This document shows, one piece after another, positions 24,640-36,820 of a stretch of DNA of 64,000 nucleotides; positions within the stretch are counted from its first letter, which is position 1; the number at the start of each line of letters is the position of its first letter. The stretch is from contig JXTB01000133.1 in assembly GCA_002914805.1 (NCBI GenBank), positions 207,850 through 271,849 on the forward strand, given 5' to 3'. Position numbers and translations under genes: made by a program. Source of the stretch: Parasponia andersonii (lineage: Eukaryota > Streptophyta > Magnoliopsida > Rosales > Cannabaceae). Below the pieces are notes generated by a model. It searched no databases and was not told the origin of the DNA. It was given only the letters and a program-made list of their open reading frames with translations.

Positions 24640-25690
24640 AATTTAGTTACTCGTTATTACTAAAATAAATGAATTAGCACTTCAATTCTATACTTAAATC
24701 TAGGTACCTCATTAGTCTAATCTTTGATTTCTTTGATTTCTAATTATTAGTTATTAGTTACTAGTTTTTCTGATTACTAGTTACCTCTAACCAATTTATT
24801 TACTGATTACTCTAATTACTAGTTATTAATAATTACCATTTATAAGACTTTGTTGCAAATACAATACTAGTAAATAATTTGGTTACTAATTACTAGTAAT
24901 TATTTTTTTTTCAACCAATTTAATTACTAGGTACTAGTTGATCTGGTTACTAGTATAAATAACTAGCATGATTATTAGTTACTAGTTGATCTAATTACTA
25001 GTACTAGTAACTAATCAGATTACTAGTTACTAGTTTATTTAGTTACCGGTTACTTAAGTTGCCAATTATTATTCTAGTTATAACAAAACTAGTTACTAAT
25101 AACTAATTTAATCATTAGTTTTCAAACTAGTAGCTAATTTAAAAATACAGTAACTTGTTACTAATTATTAATAACTAGTTTAGTTATCAGGTAAAAATTT
25201 GATGACTAATGAAAAGTTTTCTTAAAATTTATGTACAAAATAAATAAAAATTATTGAAATACGGTACATACCCATTTCCTATGATATAAGGCGAAAATAA
25301 TTATAAAAATATGGTCAAAACTAATTTGATTACTAGTTATTAGTTACTAGTTATCAAATTTTATATTTATTGGTTAACAATTTCTTTAGTTACCAGTTAC
25401 TAGTTACCAGATTAGATTAGAAACCAATCTTGTACCAATACCTAATTGATTTCTAGTTTCTAATTATCACTATTAATTTGGTTGCTTGTTTCTAATTTCC
25501 CTGATTATTATTTATCATTCACACTAATTTGGTTACCAGAAACTAACTAATTACTAATAACTAATTTAGTTAGTAGTTAATAATTTGGTTATTGGTTTTT
25601 ATGATTACAGGTAACCAGAGCAATTACTAATAACTAATCTAGTATCCGGTTGCTAGTCTGATTATTAGTTGCTAGTTATGAGATAAATAT
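24640..25690. repeat. Degenerate TACTAGTTA-type repeat array
   Basis: Across about 1 kb the motifs TTACTAGTTA, AACTAGTTACTAATAA and TAATTACTAGTTATTA recur dozens of times with variable spacing, many containing the palindrome ACTAGT. A weaker extension is seen at 26400-26800. There is no fixed unit length, so it is an eroded minisatellite or simple-sequence expansion. No coding capacity. Confidence 0.7.
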
Positions 25691-25890
25691 TTGTTTAAAA
25701 GTTCTAGAATTTCTAGTTGTTCTAAAGATCATCACAATGATCAAACATGAATTGAAAAAAAAAAAAAAAAAAAAAAGGACTCCAAGCATTACGATAAATC
25801 AATCTTAACATTCTGGTCTCACTTTTTCCAAAAGTATGTACAAAAATGGTACTTTGAATATAGCATTACAAATAGTGTCTCTCAAACTTA

Positions 25891-25940
<50 letters not shown>

Positions 25941-26180
25941 CATGGGCATCAATCTAATATTTTTTTTTAATCTATACATAGATATCGTTTTGGCTAACTA
26001 AATTTATCATGTACGTCTTTTATAGCAAAAAATATGAGAGAAAAATAATATTAATAATATACGTCTTTTCATATATACCATTGTTATCGTTGGATCACTC
26101 TTAGACCGTTAGATGATGATCCAATAGCTAAAAAAAATACTTACATATAGGTAAAAAAAAAATACCCACTAGATTGACAA

Positions 26181-26221
<41 letters not shown>

Positions 26222-26327
26222 AAAGTGTTGTTAGTTGTTGGTCAAGAATCAAAATCTAAGTTTTTTTTTTAAAGATGATCAAAATCTAAATTATTGATAC
26301 CACAATTTATAATGACTTGAAAGAAAT
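25691..26327. other. AT-rich spacer with (TA)n microsatellites
   Basis: An A-run at about 25758-25776 and TA-dinucleotide tracts at about 25893-25927 and 26183-26218. No gene seen. Confidence 0.55.
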
Positions 26328-26578
26328 CAAACTCTAATTAAGAAAAAGTACATTAACTAGCATCCTAGAGAAAATAGAAAACAATGTCTATAGTAATAAA
26401 TTATTTCTAAAATTAGTTAATAATTACTAATTACCAATTTAGTAATCAAAATAGACTCTAATTAAGAAAAAGTACGTTAATTAGCATCTTAAAGAAAATA
26501 AAAATAATATCTATCATAACAAACTATTTCTAAAATTAGTTACTGGTTACTAGTTACCAGTCTAATAATCAATATTAC
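26328..26578. repeat. Two-copy tandem duplication, unit about 127 bp
   Basis: Both units begin ACTCTAATTAAGAAAAAGTAC and contain TTATTTCTAAAATTAGTTA or close variants followed by TACTAGTTACCA-type sequence. They are visibly diverged. Confidence 0.65.
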
Positions 26579-26882
26579 CAAAGTTATTAGCACTACTTTC
26601 GTTGCTACTTTCTAATTACTACCGCTAAAACTATGTCATGGTCTTCTTATATTTTTATTTTTTTTTTCTTTTCATTGAGCTATCTAGTTTCTAATTACTA
26701 GTTTTACTAACTTCAAAATTGGTGATCAATTTCTAAACTTGTTAACCGTTTTTAGTAACCAATAACCAATCCTTACATATTAAACTGATTAATTTGGTTT
26801 CTGTACAATATGATTGAGAAAAATGTTAAAAACTATGAATGGGAGTGATTTCTAATGAGTTTTAAATCTTTCTAATACTACA

Positions 26883-27066
26883 AAGTTCTTCGCTAATCTA
26901 AACATCATTTATACTATATTTTTTTCATTCACATTTATGCTACAATTTACTATTATAAATATATATAGCCTTCTAAGTTCTTCGCTAATCTAAACATCAT
27001 TTATACTATATTTTTTTCATTCACATTTATGCTACAATTTACTATTATAAATATATATAGCCATCT
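26883..27066. repeat. Near-perfect 92-bp tandem duplication
   Basis: Units 26883-26974 and 26975-27066 each start AAGTTCTTCGCTAATCTAAA and end TATATAGCC[TA]TCT. I find only one base difference, so the duplication is recent. Non-coding. Confidence 0.9.
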
Positions 27067-27191
27067 AGATTGATAGCACATCACCACCAAACCCACTCTT
27101 CAAATTCAGAAATGAGACCGAAGCCTATATATGTATATTTTTATGTATTTATGTATGGAATATTTTTAGAAAAATACCACTTTGATAATAT

Positions 27192-27980
27192 TAATTTCTC
27201 TACTAGAAACTAGGAAGTTTGGTGGATCCAGTTAAAGAATCCTTCGACAATAGGGCTAGAACTCACGGTTTCTCAGAAACTGATGTGAAGATGGCAAGGA
27301 TGATGTGATAGTGGTTGGAGTTATTACTGAATCTCAATAATCAGAATTGTGATTGTAGAGAAGGCAAAATGAGAGAAGTAGAAATCTTTATCTCTCTCAA
27401 GTGAGTCTTAAAATTGGCTATGTAACTCAGACCGAGTCTTTATTGAGAAGAATAAAGAAGAGTAGGATAAGAAAATATAAATAAATAAATAAAGGAATAT
27501 TTTTTTATATTTTAATTTTGATCATCTTATGGAGAGAGAGTCTCAGAATTAATTCTGTAACTCAGACCGAATCTTTACGGAGAGGAATGAAAAAGAGTAG
27601 GATTAGAAAGTAAAAATAAATAAAGAAAGGAATACTTTTTCTATATTTTAATTTTGATCAATCTTATGGATACTAGGGTGGCAATTTTTATTATCCTCCT
27701 CGTAATAATCCAGTGCATGTGCCTTCCTTTAATCCTCCTAATCCTAGTCCTAATCTTGTGCCTCCCTATTACTTTTATCTACCCGTTAATGGTGGTGTGG
27801 GTTTCCCGGGTTTGGAGCGAATGACGTTGGTGAGGACATCAAGCATGATGGCCATCACTCTATTACTACTGAAGCTGCTCAATCTCATACCTCATATAAG
27901 TTAGGAGCTATGCAAAACAAGCCTAACACTGAAACTCCAATCGTATCCGCCAAACTTCCTAGATCCTAGTAGAGAAATTA
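27192..27980. mobile_element. Non-autonomous TIR element, 789 bp, with internal tandem repeat
   Basis: Terminal inverted repeats of about 35 bp: the left starts TAATTTCTCTACTAGAAACT and ends AGTTTGGTGGAT; the right, complemented, starts TAATTTCTCTACTAGGATCT and ends AGTTTGGCGGAT, with only a few mismatches. Flanking bases TAATATTA and TATTATTA could be an 8-bp target duplication with one mismatch, but the site is AT-rich. Inside, 27391-27669 holds two ~140-bp copies carrying GTAACTCAGACCGA[GA]TCTTTA and ATATTTTAATTTTGATCA. A 63-codon open frame at 27713-27904 is Pro-rich and not recognised. Superfamily unassigned (hAT- or Mutator-like). Confidence 0.6.
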
Positions 27981-28699
27981 TTATTAAATACATAAAAAAA
28001 AAATAGAGATATTGTATATATATATATTTTTTTTGAAATGTCGTGTTGTTCCTAATTTCTCCTTGAAGGACTTCGTAATAAGCCCATTATTTACGTGCTC
28101 TTAATCATTTGGCCATTTTTTGACCGATACAAATAATTTCTTAAAAAAAATTAAATTAATAAGAGATTAAACTTGTTCAAATCTTTTCAAAAAAAAAAGT
28201 TCAAATAATCAACTAGAAGGTTGCGATTATTTTTTTCATTTAATCAAATTCAAAAACTAATTTTAATTTGGTTTCCATTTATTTATTATCATCTTATTTT
28301 CAATTATTAAAAGTGCAATAAAACTCGTGAGTAACAAATGTGTATGTTTATATATTGTTTATTTTAGAAATTCAAAAAAAATATTTTTCCATCGGAAAAA
28401 AGAAACTATACTTTGTACTAAAATCAAAAATAAATTATGCCCCTTTTTTTAGTAAACTATTTTATGCTTCCCATTGCTATAGTGAAGATTGAGACACCTA
28501 AATTTTACATCAAAAATTTTCATCAATGATATAATATCATTTTTAACCACATAATTTTAAATAATATATTCTTACCTTAAAAAAAAAATAGTTAAAATAA
28601 ATAAATTTTTAGCGTAAAATTTGTGGTGCCTCCAGGATATACCTATTTCCGTTTCATTGGGCTGTTGTCAGACTTACTTTATCGGGTTTCCATTTAATT
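27981..28699. other. AT-rich intergenic DNA, nothing recognised
   Basis: A- and T-rich sequence with no coding bias, RNA gene or clear repeat that I can support. Confidence 0.5.
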
Positions 28700-29180
28700 G
28701 CCTTTAAAATTTGTGTCGTTTCATGGTTTTTGTCGTTTTGTTGCTGTGGTTTTGGAGCTACTACCGTTTATTGAAGTTGATGTCGTTTTTACTTTAGTGT
28801 CGTTCTTTCTTCATGTCGTTTCAGAGTTTCTCGTTTCTTTTTATTTTTTTCGCTCATTTCAGAGTCCCTCTTTTATTTTAATGAAGTTTTAGAGTTTCTC
28901 TCGTCATTTAATAGTTTCGTTTGTCTTGTTATGTTTCTGTCCTTTATTTTTGTATCGTTTACAGTTGGTGTCGCTTTCTAAATAATGTTTTATGCTCATG
29001 TCGTTTTACCTAAAACTTGTCGTTTTATACTTTTATTGTCCTTTTATCCGTTTCTGGCACTTTCAGTTGATGTCGTTCGAGGGATATCATTGTTTTCCAG
29101 ACCGTTTCTTGTGTTGAGGTTTGTGTCGTCATCTCATGTTATGTCGCTTTTGACGTTGATGTCGTTTGTAGGTTTACAGT
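28700..29180. repeat. Cluster of TGTCGTTT motifs
   Basis: At least ten copies of [AT]TGTCGTTT or one-base variants (for example at about 28714, 28730, 28778, 28799, 28816, 28999, 29018, 29069, 29124 and 29157), all on the plus strand with irregular 15-60 bp spacing. The arrangement resembles subterminal binding motifs of a DNA transposon, but no terminal repeat was found. Confidence 0.5.
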
Positions 29181-29414
29181 TGCCCACACCCCGCATGGTC
29201 ACAGTAGGGATGCGCACAGTGTTCCTTTTCTTGGTGCTTAATTTGTGTACGCTTTGCGTTTTCCAAAAAAAAAAAAAAAGAAAAATTAGGTACGCTTTGC
29301 TTTTTGTTGATAATGATGACTCTTGACTTAGTCTCCCTACCTTGTTATTGCGTAGGTTCTTGTTTTGTTCTTTTTCCAATAAAAAATTGAGAATAGTGCA
29401 TGCATATTAGCATA

Positions 29415-29453
<39 letters not shown>

Positions 29454-29764
29454 GCATATATATACACATATATGCACACCTTAGAGCCCGTAAGAACGAA
29501 ATTACAAGGAAAAATAGGTGTCATGTGAACTCAAATTTGACAAGAAAATCGATGAATAGTGCTTGACTAATAATCTTGTTTGCATAATCAACATTCAAAT
29601 CTATGATTTCATACCTAATTTGTTACTTGGAAAATATGGTATTTAGTTATTTGTTAAACAGTCCAAAAGTTTACTTGTGGACTAGGTCAATCTAACTTGA
29701 TCTAATATTATGCTATGTTACAGTTTCAAGCATAGTTTTCAGGATAAACATCAAAGTGATCATT
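29181..29764. other. Intergenic spacer with A-run and (TA)n tract
   Basis: A-rich run at about 29263-29284 and TA-repeats at about 29424-29448. No gene recognised. Confidence 0.5.
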
Positions 29765-29769
29765 GCTAG

Positions 29770-30461
29770 TGTTGTGCGGTCTAAAATCTTATATGTTGGT
29801 CAATGCTAAAAAGAGAAAAGTTGACCAAGTGAACGTGTCAGGTCGCACGAGTAAGATTAAGTGCGACCTCCTCCGAAAGAGTTAATTGTGACCTCTAACG
29901 CATAAGTTAGTACGATCTCCTCTGAACGAGTTAAGTGCGACCAGAATGAAAAAGAAACTAGACTAAGCTTCGTCAAACGGGTAACCTACAAATAAAGGGA
30001 AACAAAAGTTTTTATTTAAAGATCGACTATTCATTTCATTTAAGTTATTATTCAGTTATATTATTACTCGAATTGTATTTTCTGATTATACAGTTACCCA
30101 TTTTCACAATTGAGAAACATTGAGCTATGCTCACCTATATAAAGAGAGTTCAATGTCTCAGTAGGGGATCTTTGATCTTTGATCTTTTAGATCTTTTGGG
30201 AACTTTTTAGACTCTTACTTCTTCTTTCTGGACAACACATTGTAATTTTGAGCTCTTGGAATTCCAGCCTTGAAACTTAACAGAGCTCTTGTAATTCTCC
30301 AGAAAATAGTAAAAAACAGTGGACGAAAGCTCATCTTTTTTGGGGCTGAACCATTATAAAATTCTTGTCTCTTTGTTTGCTTTGATTAATTAACCATTTT
30401 CACACACAAGCTACATTTTGTAATTTTTTTAAATTTATTGTTGATAAAACCTCCGTCAACA
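29770..30461. mobile_element. Solo LTR (692 bp) of an LTR retrotransposon
   Basis: It begins TGTTGTGCGGTC and ends CCTCCGTCAACA (TG...CA) and is flanked by the perfect 5-bp duplication GCTAG (29765-29769 and 30462-30466). It contains degenerate GTGCGACCTCCTC repeats (29838-29942) and a CTATATAAAG TATA-like box near 30136, consistent with plus orientation. No internal retrotransposon region adjoins it, so it is the usual product of LTR-LTR recombination. Family not assigned; a fossil. Confidence 0.8.
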
Positions 30462-30466
30462 GCTAG

Positions 30467-31035
30467 TATGGGCGGCAAAAACAGTGCAGCATTCCTATGT
30501 AACACAAATAGTAATTACCAGTAGTTCTTAGGACTTAATTATCACATGTTCCCATGCTAATTCGGGGACACATATTACTACACATAAAAATAGTTTCTCG
30601 TAACAATTTCAAATTAAACTAAAGTGATATTTATTTCTTCTTAGAAGTAGGCGTCGGTGGAAAATTTGGGGAGTGGAAAAAAGCAGTGGACTTGCTTTGA
30701 TCATTGACTTGGACTCAAAAGCCTTTTGTGTTGATGAGAAGTGGTTCCACTGTGGGGTTGTGACTTTTTGAGGTATTGAACGATGACTTAGCAAGAGGGA
30801 CAATATTTAGCACTTACCGCTTAGCACTTAGCACTTAGCACTTAGCACCATGTGAAGATTCAAAAAAGGAGATGTTGATGGGCAATGGCTGAAGAATCCG
30901 AGGGAACAATGGTTTTAGATATGAAAGCAATTCTAACAACGATGGTACCAAGTTGAAGAAGCGACAACCACTTGCTATGTACTTCCCACTTCTGAATTTG
31001 ACAAAGAAAAATCAATTAGAAAAGTGGAGATAATA
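30467..31035. other. Intergenic spacer with a short TTAGCAC minisatellite
   Basis: At about 30807-30848 the unit CTTAGCA is repeated about five times in tandem. The remainder shows no gene. Confidence 0.5.
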
Positions 31036-31040
31036 TAAGG

Positions 31041-34000
31041 TATTAGGGATAAAAGGAAGAATGGACTCAACGGAGGGATTAGTCAGCCACCAGACACGAT
31101 AAAACATTCGGGATATTAGACGAATTAATCCACAGAAAATACACACTCAAGAAACCACCATCAAAATAATAATAAGACACCAAAAATTATAGTAGTTCAG
31201 TCATAAATCGGCCTATGTCTACTCTAGCATACCGTAACAATATTATTAATAAACAATTATACATAGATTATAAGGTAATTCCCACACAATAATTTCTCTA
31301 GAAAGAATTATGACAGACCCAAGTATTTCACTCTCTCTCTGGCTATCCTTCTTCTTTATCTATTTACCCAAAGAAAAAGTCCATATATAAGAACTCAGAA
31401 AGAATCAAGCAAACCCTAGTGTTTGACACCCATTCTTTGGTTTCTACCTTTCTCTGTATGTTTTCATTCTCTGCCTGATTACAAAAAAATACATTCCGTC
31501 TCTCTATCTCTCTAGAGGAGACTTGCAGCCCCTTATATGCCACATCGTGAGATGTATTCTGATGGTTCTCTCTATATATTTACCCGCACACCTACTTATA
31601 GAATCATACCAAAACAAGGTTCCCCTTTCTAGAATAAGAAGGTATCTTCTCATAAATCTAAAACCTTTATATTATAGTAAAGCCTATATATAGTAATTCT
31701 AAGTCTTCATGCAATTTAATGATTGTCATGACATATATATAGAATGTCTTGACAAATTGATCCTCTAGAAAGTTTCCTTTTCTCTCGTAATACCCATATG
31801 GAATATCGAGACAAATTGATTCTATATGTGACTATCTTTCTCTGTTATGATAACTTGTCTAACTGTCATAACATTGAATGTCAATGCCAAATTATCACAA
31901 ATGTCCACTTGGCTTTGAATTCAATGTTCCACTACTGCTGCTTTATCCTAGCTCAGTGCCATGCTTATTGATTAGGATCAAATGAGCCTTAAACTTGATC
32001 ATTGCAACATCCTGGAGTTTCCACAACCTTGTGCCCTCCATCCTTGGCTTCTTCTGAACTAGTCTTATATCCTTCATCTCATACCTAACATGCCTCGATG
32101 TTGCCAAGATAAAGCCTCTTCATGTAATGAAGTCCATGGATCAATTACATGTGAGTCTCTAAGATTGTAAGTTCCACCTAAATTTCAGAACTCTCATTCT
32201 CCTTTGATCCATTCTCTCAAAGTGCACCCATCAAACTTTAGTCAGTCCGATCTCTATTGTAATTCTTCAACCTCTGTCATGATAGTTTGTCCGACTGTCT
32301 CAATATTGAATGTCAAAACCAAATTATCAAAATCTCCACCTGGCTTTGAATTCAATGTTCCTTGCTCTTTGATATATTCACCTACAACTTTATGGAGCGA
32401 ACATTTTCCAGAGATAATAATACATGGCTCCACCATGCAAAAGAATTCTTGAAGCACGATCAAGATTTACATGTCCAAAGCCTAAAACTCCCTGTATTGT
32501 ATACACCAACCTGTTAAACACTTTGTGACTTTTACTATATACGAAGTTTAGACAAAACTTAATATCAAAGTTTGTCTTTCCCAAATAGATTTTCTAAATA
32601 CAACTCAGCTAGACCTTTCTCCCGTATATGCTTCAACCTTTTATGCATCAATTACATTCTATTGTTCACACCGTTATGACAATATTTTCACCTATCTTGA
32701 CGAACTTATCCATGCCTAATAGATTTCTATTCTAATATGACAAACATATTCTTGTTGAAACAGATTTTTCTTCTGATCTGACAGACGCTGCACTTCCAGT
32801 TCCAGTTGCTCCATAAAAAAAAACAAGACATCCGAGATTCCTATTAATTAAAGTGTTTTTGACTTCCTTCATCACACTATTTGCTCTCTTATCAGTTGTT
32901 TCTTGTACACTAAGAGTCCTATTATTGTGATTTGCCTTTCTCCGTCCTCTGCTACGGATTCTTCATTCGTCGCCTTTCCTGCTTTGGATATAGTACCTTG
33001 ATGATCTCCTTTCTAAGAATCACTTAATCCACTCTTCAGTTAAAATAAGATTGTCTTCATCTATCTTCTCCAAACTCCCGAAATCTCCACTATCATCAAA
33101 ACTATTGCATCTCAAAATCTATTATCACCCTCTCTAATAAGAAAATCAAAAGTCACGTGAATTGATCCACGCTCACCGCACCACTTGTTGGAGATCAAAG
33201 AATAAAGGACTCAGCAGAGATATCAGACAGTCACCAGACATGACAAAATATTCGGGATACCAGATGGATCAATCTTATAGAAAATACACGCCCAAGAAAA
33301 TCTATGAGTTTTTATGGGTCATCTCTTTAATTGGGTAATCAATGAGAAATGATAGGAGAGTTTCCTAATCCAGAAAAGGGGAACTTTTTTTTGGTATGAT
33401 TCTATAAGTAGGTGTGTGGGTGAACACATCTTATCAGAAAAAATCATTACAATACATCTCACAATATAACATACAAGGGGCTGCAAGTCTCCTCTAGAGA
33501 GATAGAGCGTATTCTCTAGTAATTAAGGCAGAGAAAAAGAAAATATAGAAAGAGGTGGAGAGCAAAGAGTGAATGTTAAATACTAGAGTTTACTTGATTC
33601 TTTATGGGTTCTTATACGGAGGCTTCTTCTTTGGGTAAATAGACAAAGAAGAAGGATGGGCAGAGAGAATTGGTGAGACAGAGAGAGAGTGAAACACTTG
33701 GGTCTGTCATAATTCTTTCTAAGGAAATTATTATGTAGGAATTGTCTTGTAATTTGTGTATTATTGTTTATCAACAATATTGTTGCAGTGTGCCAGAGTG
33801 GACGTAAGCTAATTTATGACTAAACCACTGTAATTTTTGGTGTCTTGTTATTGCTTTGATGGTGGTTTCTTGAGCGTGTGTTTTCAATAAGATTGATCCG
33901 TTTGGTATCTCGAATGTTTTGTAGTGCTTGGTAACTATCTGATCTCTTCGCTAAGTCTATTCTTCCTTTTATTCCCAACAAGACAAACTTTGTGAAAGAC

Positions 34001-36170
34001 AGACTTTGATATTAAGTTTATGACAAACTTTGATATTGTCTATCCAAGTGTTTGTCCATGATGCTGTAGTGATCAAGTTCACGGTTCGTTTGATCTTGAT
34101 CAATAAGCATGGCATTGAGCTAGGGTAAAGAAGCAGCAGTGAAACATTGAATTCAAAGCCAGGTAGAGATTTGTGATAATTTGGCTTTGACATTCAATGT
34201 TATGATAGCCGGTCAGGATGTCATGATAGAGAACGGTAATCACACAGAGAATAAGGTTTGTCTCGAAATTCTATATCGGTATTGTGACAAAAAAAGAAAC
34301 TTTCTAGAGGATTAGTTTGTCAAGACATTCCATATATATATATATCATGATAATCAGGAAACCGCGTGAAGACTTAATAATTTTCACTCGTAGGCTTTAC
34401 TGTAATGTAAAGGATATAAGATTCTATAATGTAATTAAGTACGTAGATTCATAGGCTTAATTATAATTAGAAAAGTGGGTAGAGAGTCTTTATAAGTCAT
34501 CTCTGTAATTGGATAATCAAGGATAAGTGAGAGAAGAGTTTCCTGGTCCAGAAAAGAGGAACCTTTTTTGGTATGATTCTATAAGTAGGTGTGTGGGTGA
34601 ACACATCTTATCATCTGAGAACCATCAGAATACATCTCACGATGTGGTGTACAATGGGCTGCGAGTCTCCTCTAGAGAGATAGAGAGGCAGAGCGTATTC
34701 TTTGGTAATCAGGCAGAGAATGAAAAACATACAGAGAGAGGTAGGGAGCAAAGAGTAGGTATTAAACAATAGGGTTTGCTTGATTCTTTCCGAGTTCTTG
34801 TACGAAGATTCTTCTTTAGGTAAATAGACAAAGAAGAAGGATTGGCAGAGAGAATTGGCAAGACAGAATGGGAGTGAAACATTTAGGTCTGTCATAATTC
34901 TCTCTGGGGAAATTGTTGTATGGAATTTCCTTTCTCCGTCCTCCGCTGTGGATTCTTCATTCTTCGCCTTTCCTACTTTAGACATGGTACCTTGAAGATC
35001 TCCTTTCCAAGAATCGCATGAGCCACCTTCTGTTAAAATATGATTGTCTTTATCAATCTTCTCCAAACTCCTGAAATCTCCATTGTCACCCTTTCCAATA
35101 AGAAAATCAGAAGCCACGTGAATCGATCTACGCTCACTGCACTATTTATTGGGGATCAAAGAATAATGGACTCACTGGAGAAATTGGACAACCACCAGAC
35201 ACGACAAAACATTCGGGATACTAGACAGATCAATCTTACAGAAAACACATGCTTAAGAAACCACAATCAAAGCAATAACAAGACACCAAGAATTATAATG
35301 GTTCGACCTAAATCGGCCTACGTCCATTCTAGCACACCGCAGCAATATTATTGATAAATAATAATACACAGATTACAAGCAATTCCTACACAATAATTTC
35401 TTCAGAAAAAATTATGACAGACCTAAGTATTTCACTCTCTCTGCCCATCCTTTTTCTTTGTCTGTTTTCCCAAAGAAGAAGCCCGCGCATAAGAACCTAG
35501 AAAGAATCAAACAAACCTTAGTGTTTGATACCTATTCTTTGCATTCTACCTCTCTCTATATGTTTTCATTCTCTGTCTGATTACCAGAGAATATGCTTTG
35601 TTTTTCTATCTCTCTAGAGGAGACTTGCAGTTCCTTGTACGCCACATCGTAAGATGTATTCTGATGGTTCTCTCTATGTGTTCATCCGCACACCTACTTA
35701 TAAAATTATACCAAAACAAAGTTCCCTTTTCTAGAATAGGAAACTACCTTCTCTTCTCTTCATTACCAATTAGGGAGATGACCCATAAAGACTATCTACC
35801 CACTTTCTTAATTATAATTAAGCTTATAAATCTACCCACTTAATTACAATAAAGAAATCCAAAATCTTTACATTATAGTAAAGCCTATACATAGTAATTC
35901 TAAGTCTTCACGTGGTTTCTTGATTGTCATGACATATATATAGAATGTCATACAAACTTAACCTCTAGAAAATTTCCTTTTCTCTCGCGACGCGCATATA
36001 GAATGTCGAAACAAACCTGATTCTATGTGTGATTATCTTTTTTTGTCATGATAGTCGCGACGCCCATATAGAATGTCGAAATAAACCTGATTCTACGTGT
36101 GATTATCTTTTTTTGTCATGATAGCTTATCCGACTATCATAACATTGAATGTCAAAGCCAAATTATCACA
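31041..36170 (-). mobile_element. Scrambled Ty1/copia LTR retrotransposon cluster
   Basis: The outer ends are LTR termini bracketed by the same 5-bp duplication TAAGG (31036-31040 and 36171-36175), so the locus appears to trace to one insertion, coding strand minus. Parts: 3' LTR 31041-31899 with an adjoining AGGTGGAGAT-like polypurine tract; internal DNA with a copia GAG-pre-integrase/integrase remnant near 32390-32590; a gag leader near 32930-33185; a partial LTR 33186-33298; an LTR piece in the opposite orientation 33299-33980; an oppositely oriented internal piece plus LTR about 33985-34926; a second gag leader 34926-35146; and the 5' LTR 35147-36170. At least five LTR copies or pieces of one family are present. 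It is heavily broken (many breaks, most of pol missing), an old fossil. Confidence 0.75.
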
Positions 36171-36461
36171 TAAGGTAACAATGTTTGTAATTGATTGTCA
36201 TGACATATATATAGAATGTCATACAAACTTAACCTCTAGAAAATTTCCTTTTCTCTCGCGACGCGCATATAGAATGTCGAAACAAACCTGATTCTATGTG
36301 TGATTATCTTTTTTTGTCATGATAGTCGCGACGCCCATATAGAATGTCGAAATAAACCTGATTCTACGTGTGATTATCTTTTTTTGTCATGATAGCTTAT
36401 CCGACTATCATAACATTGAATGTCAAAGCCAAATTATCACATAAGGTAACAATGTTTGTAA
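35920..36461. repeat. Perfect 271-bp tandem duplication across an LTR end
   Basis: Units 35920-36190 and 36191-36461 read identically. Each spans the last ~250 bp of the copia LTR and 20 bp of flanking DNA (TAAGGTAACAATGTTTGTAA). Each unit also contains an older ~70-bp internal duplication starting CGCGACGC[GC]CATATAGAATG. The duplication therefore postdates the retrotransposon insertion. Confidence 0.93.
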
Positions 36462-36820
36462 GGACTTTACGGTGAAACTCTTTTTACAGACTTACAAAAC
36501 GCATTGTCTTTTTACATTACAGCACACTATTCACTCTTGATCCAATTGGGACCAAGGGAATGAAACCAATACCAAGAAACCAAAACACAAAACGATGCCA
36601 CATAATAAGACTGATTTTGTAGACTAGTACCAAGGGAAGGAGGAGGGAACACCCACAAACAACCTCTCATCCAAAAACCCCTCTTTTTATTTTTTTTTTT
36701 AACTTTAGTTTGTCTCTCTCTCCTTTTTTTTTTCTTCTTCTTTTTTGGGGCTAAATTAATATAAAGAAGAATCACACACAAAGGGGGAAAAAAATAGCGA
36801 TTTGGCATGTAACGTTGTAG
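36462..36820 (-). other. Kinase gene 3' UTR region
   Basis: It lies directly downstream of the kinase stop codon (minus strand). It has A-rich/T-rich runs (36690-36745) and no other gene signal. Polyadenylation site not located. Confidence 0.45.

Noticed and set aside
27713-27904. Pro-rich 63-codon frame as a small host gene
   Set aside because: Enclosed by terminal inverted repeats of a non-autonomous element and not recognised; kept only as part of that element.
34527-35354. Several open frames of 80-170 codons
   Set aside because: All lie in LTR or gag-leader DNA of the copia cluster; LTR frames are not host genes.
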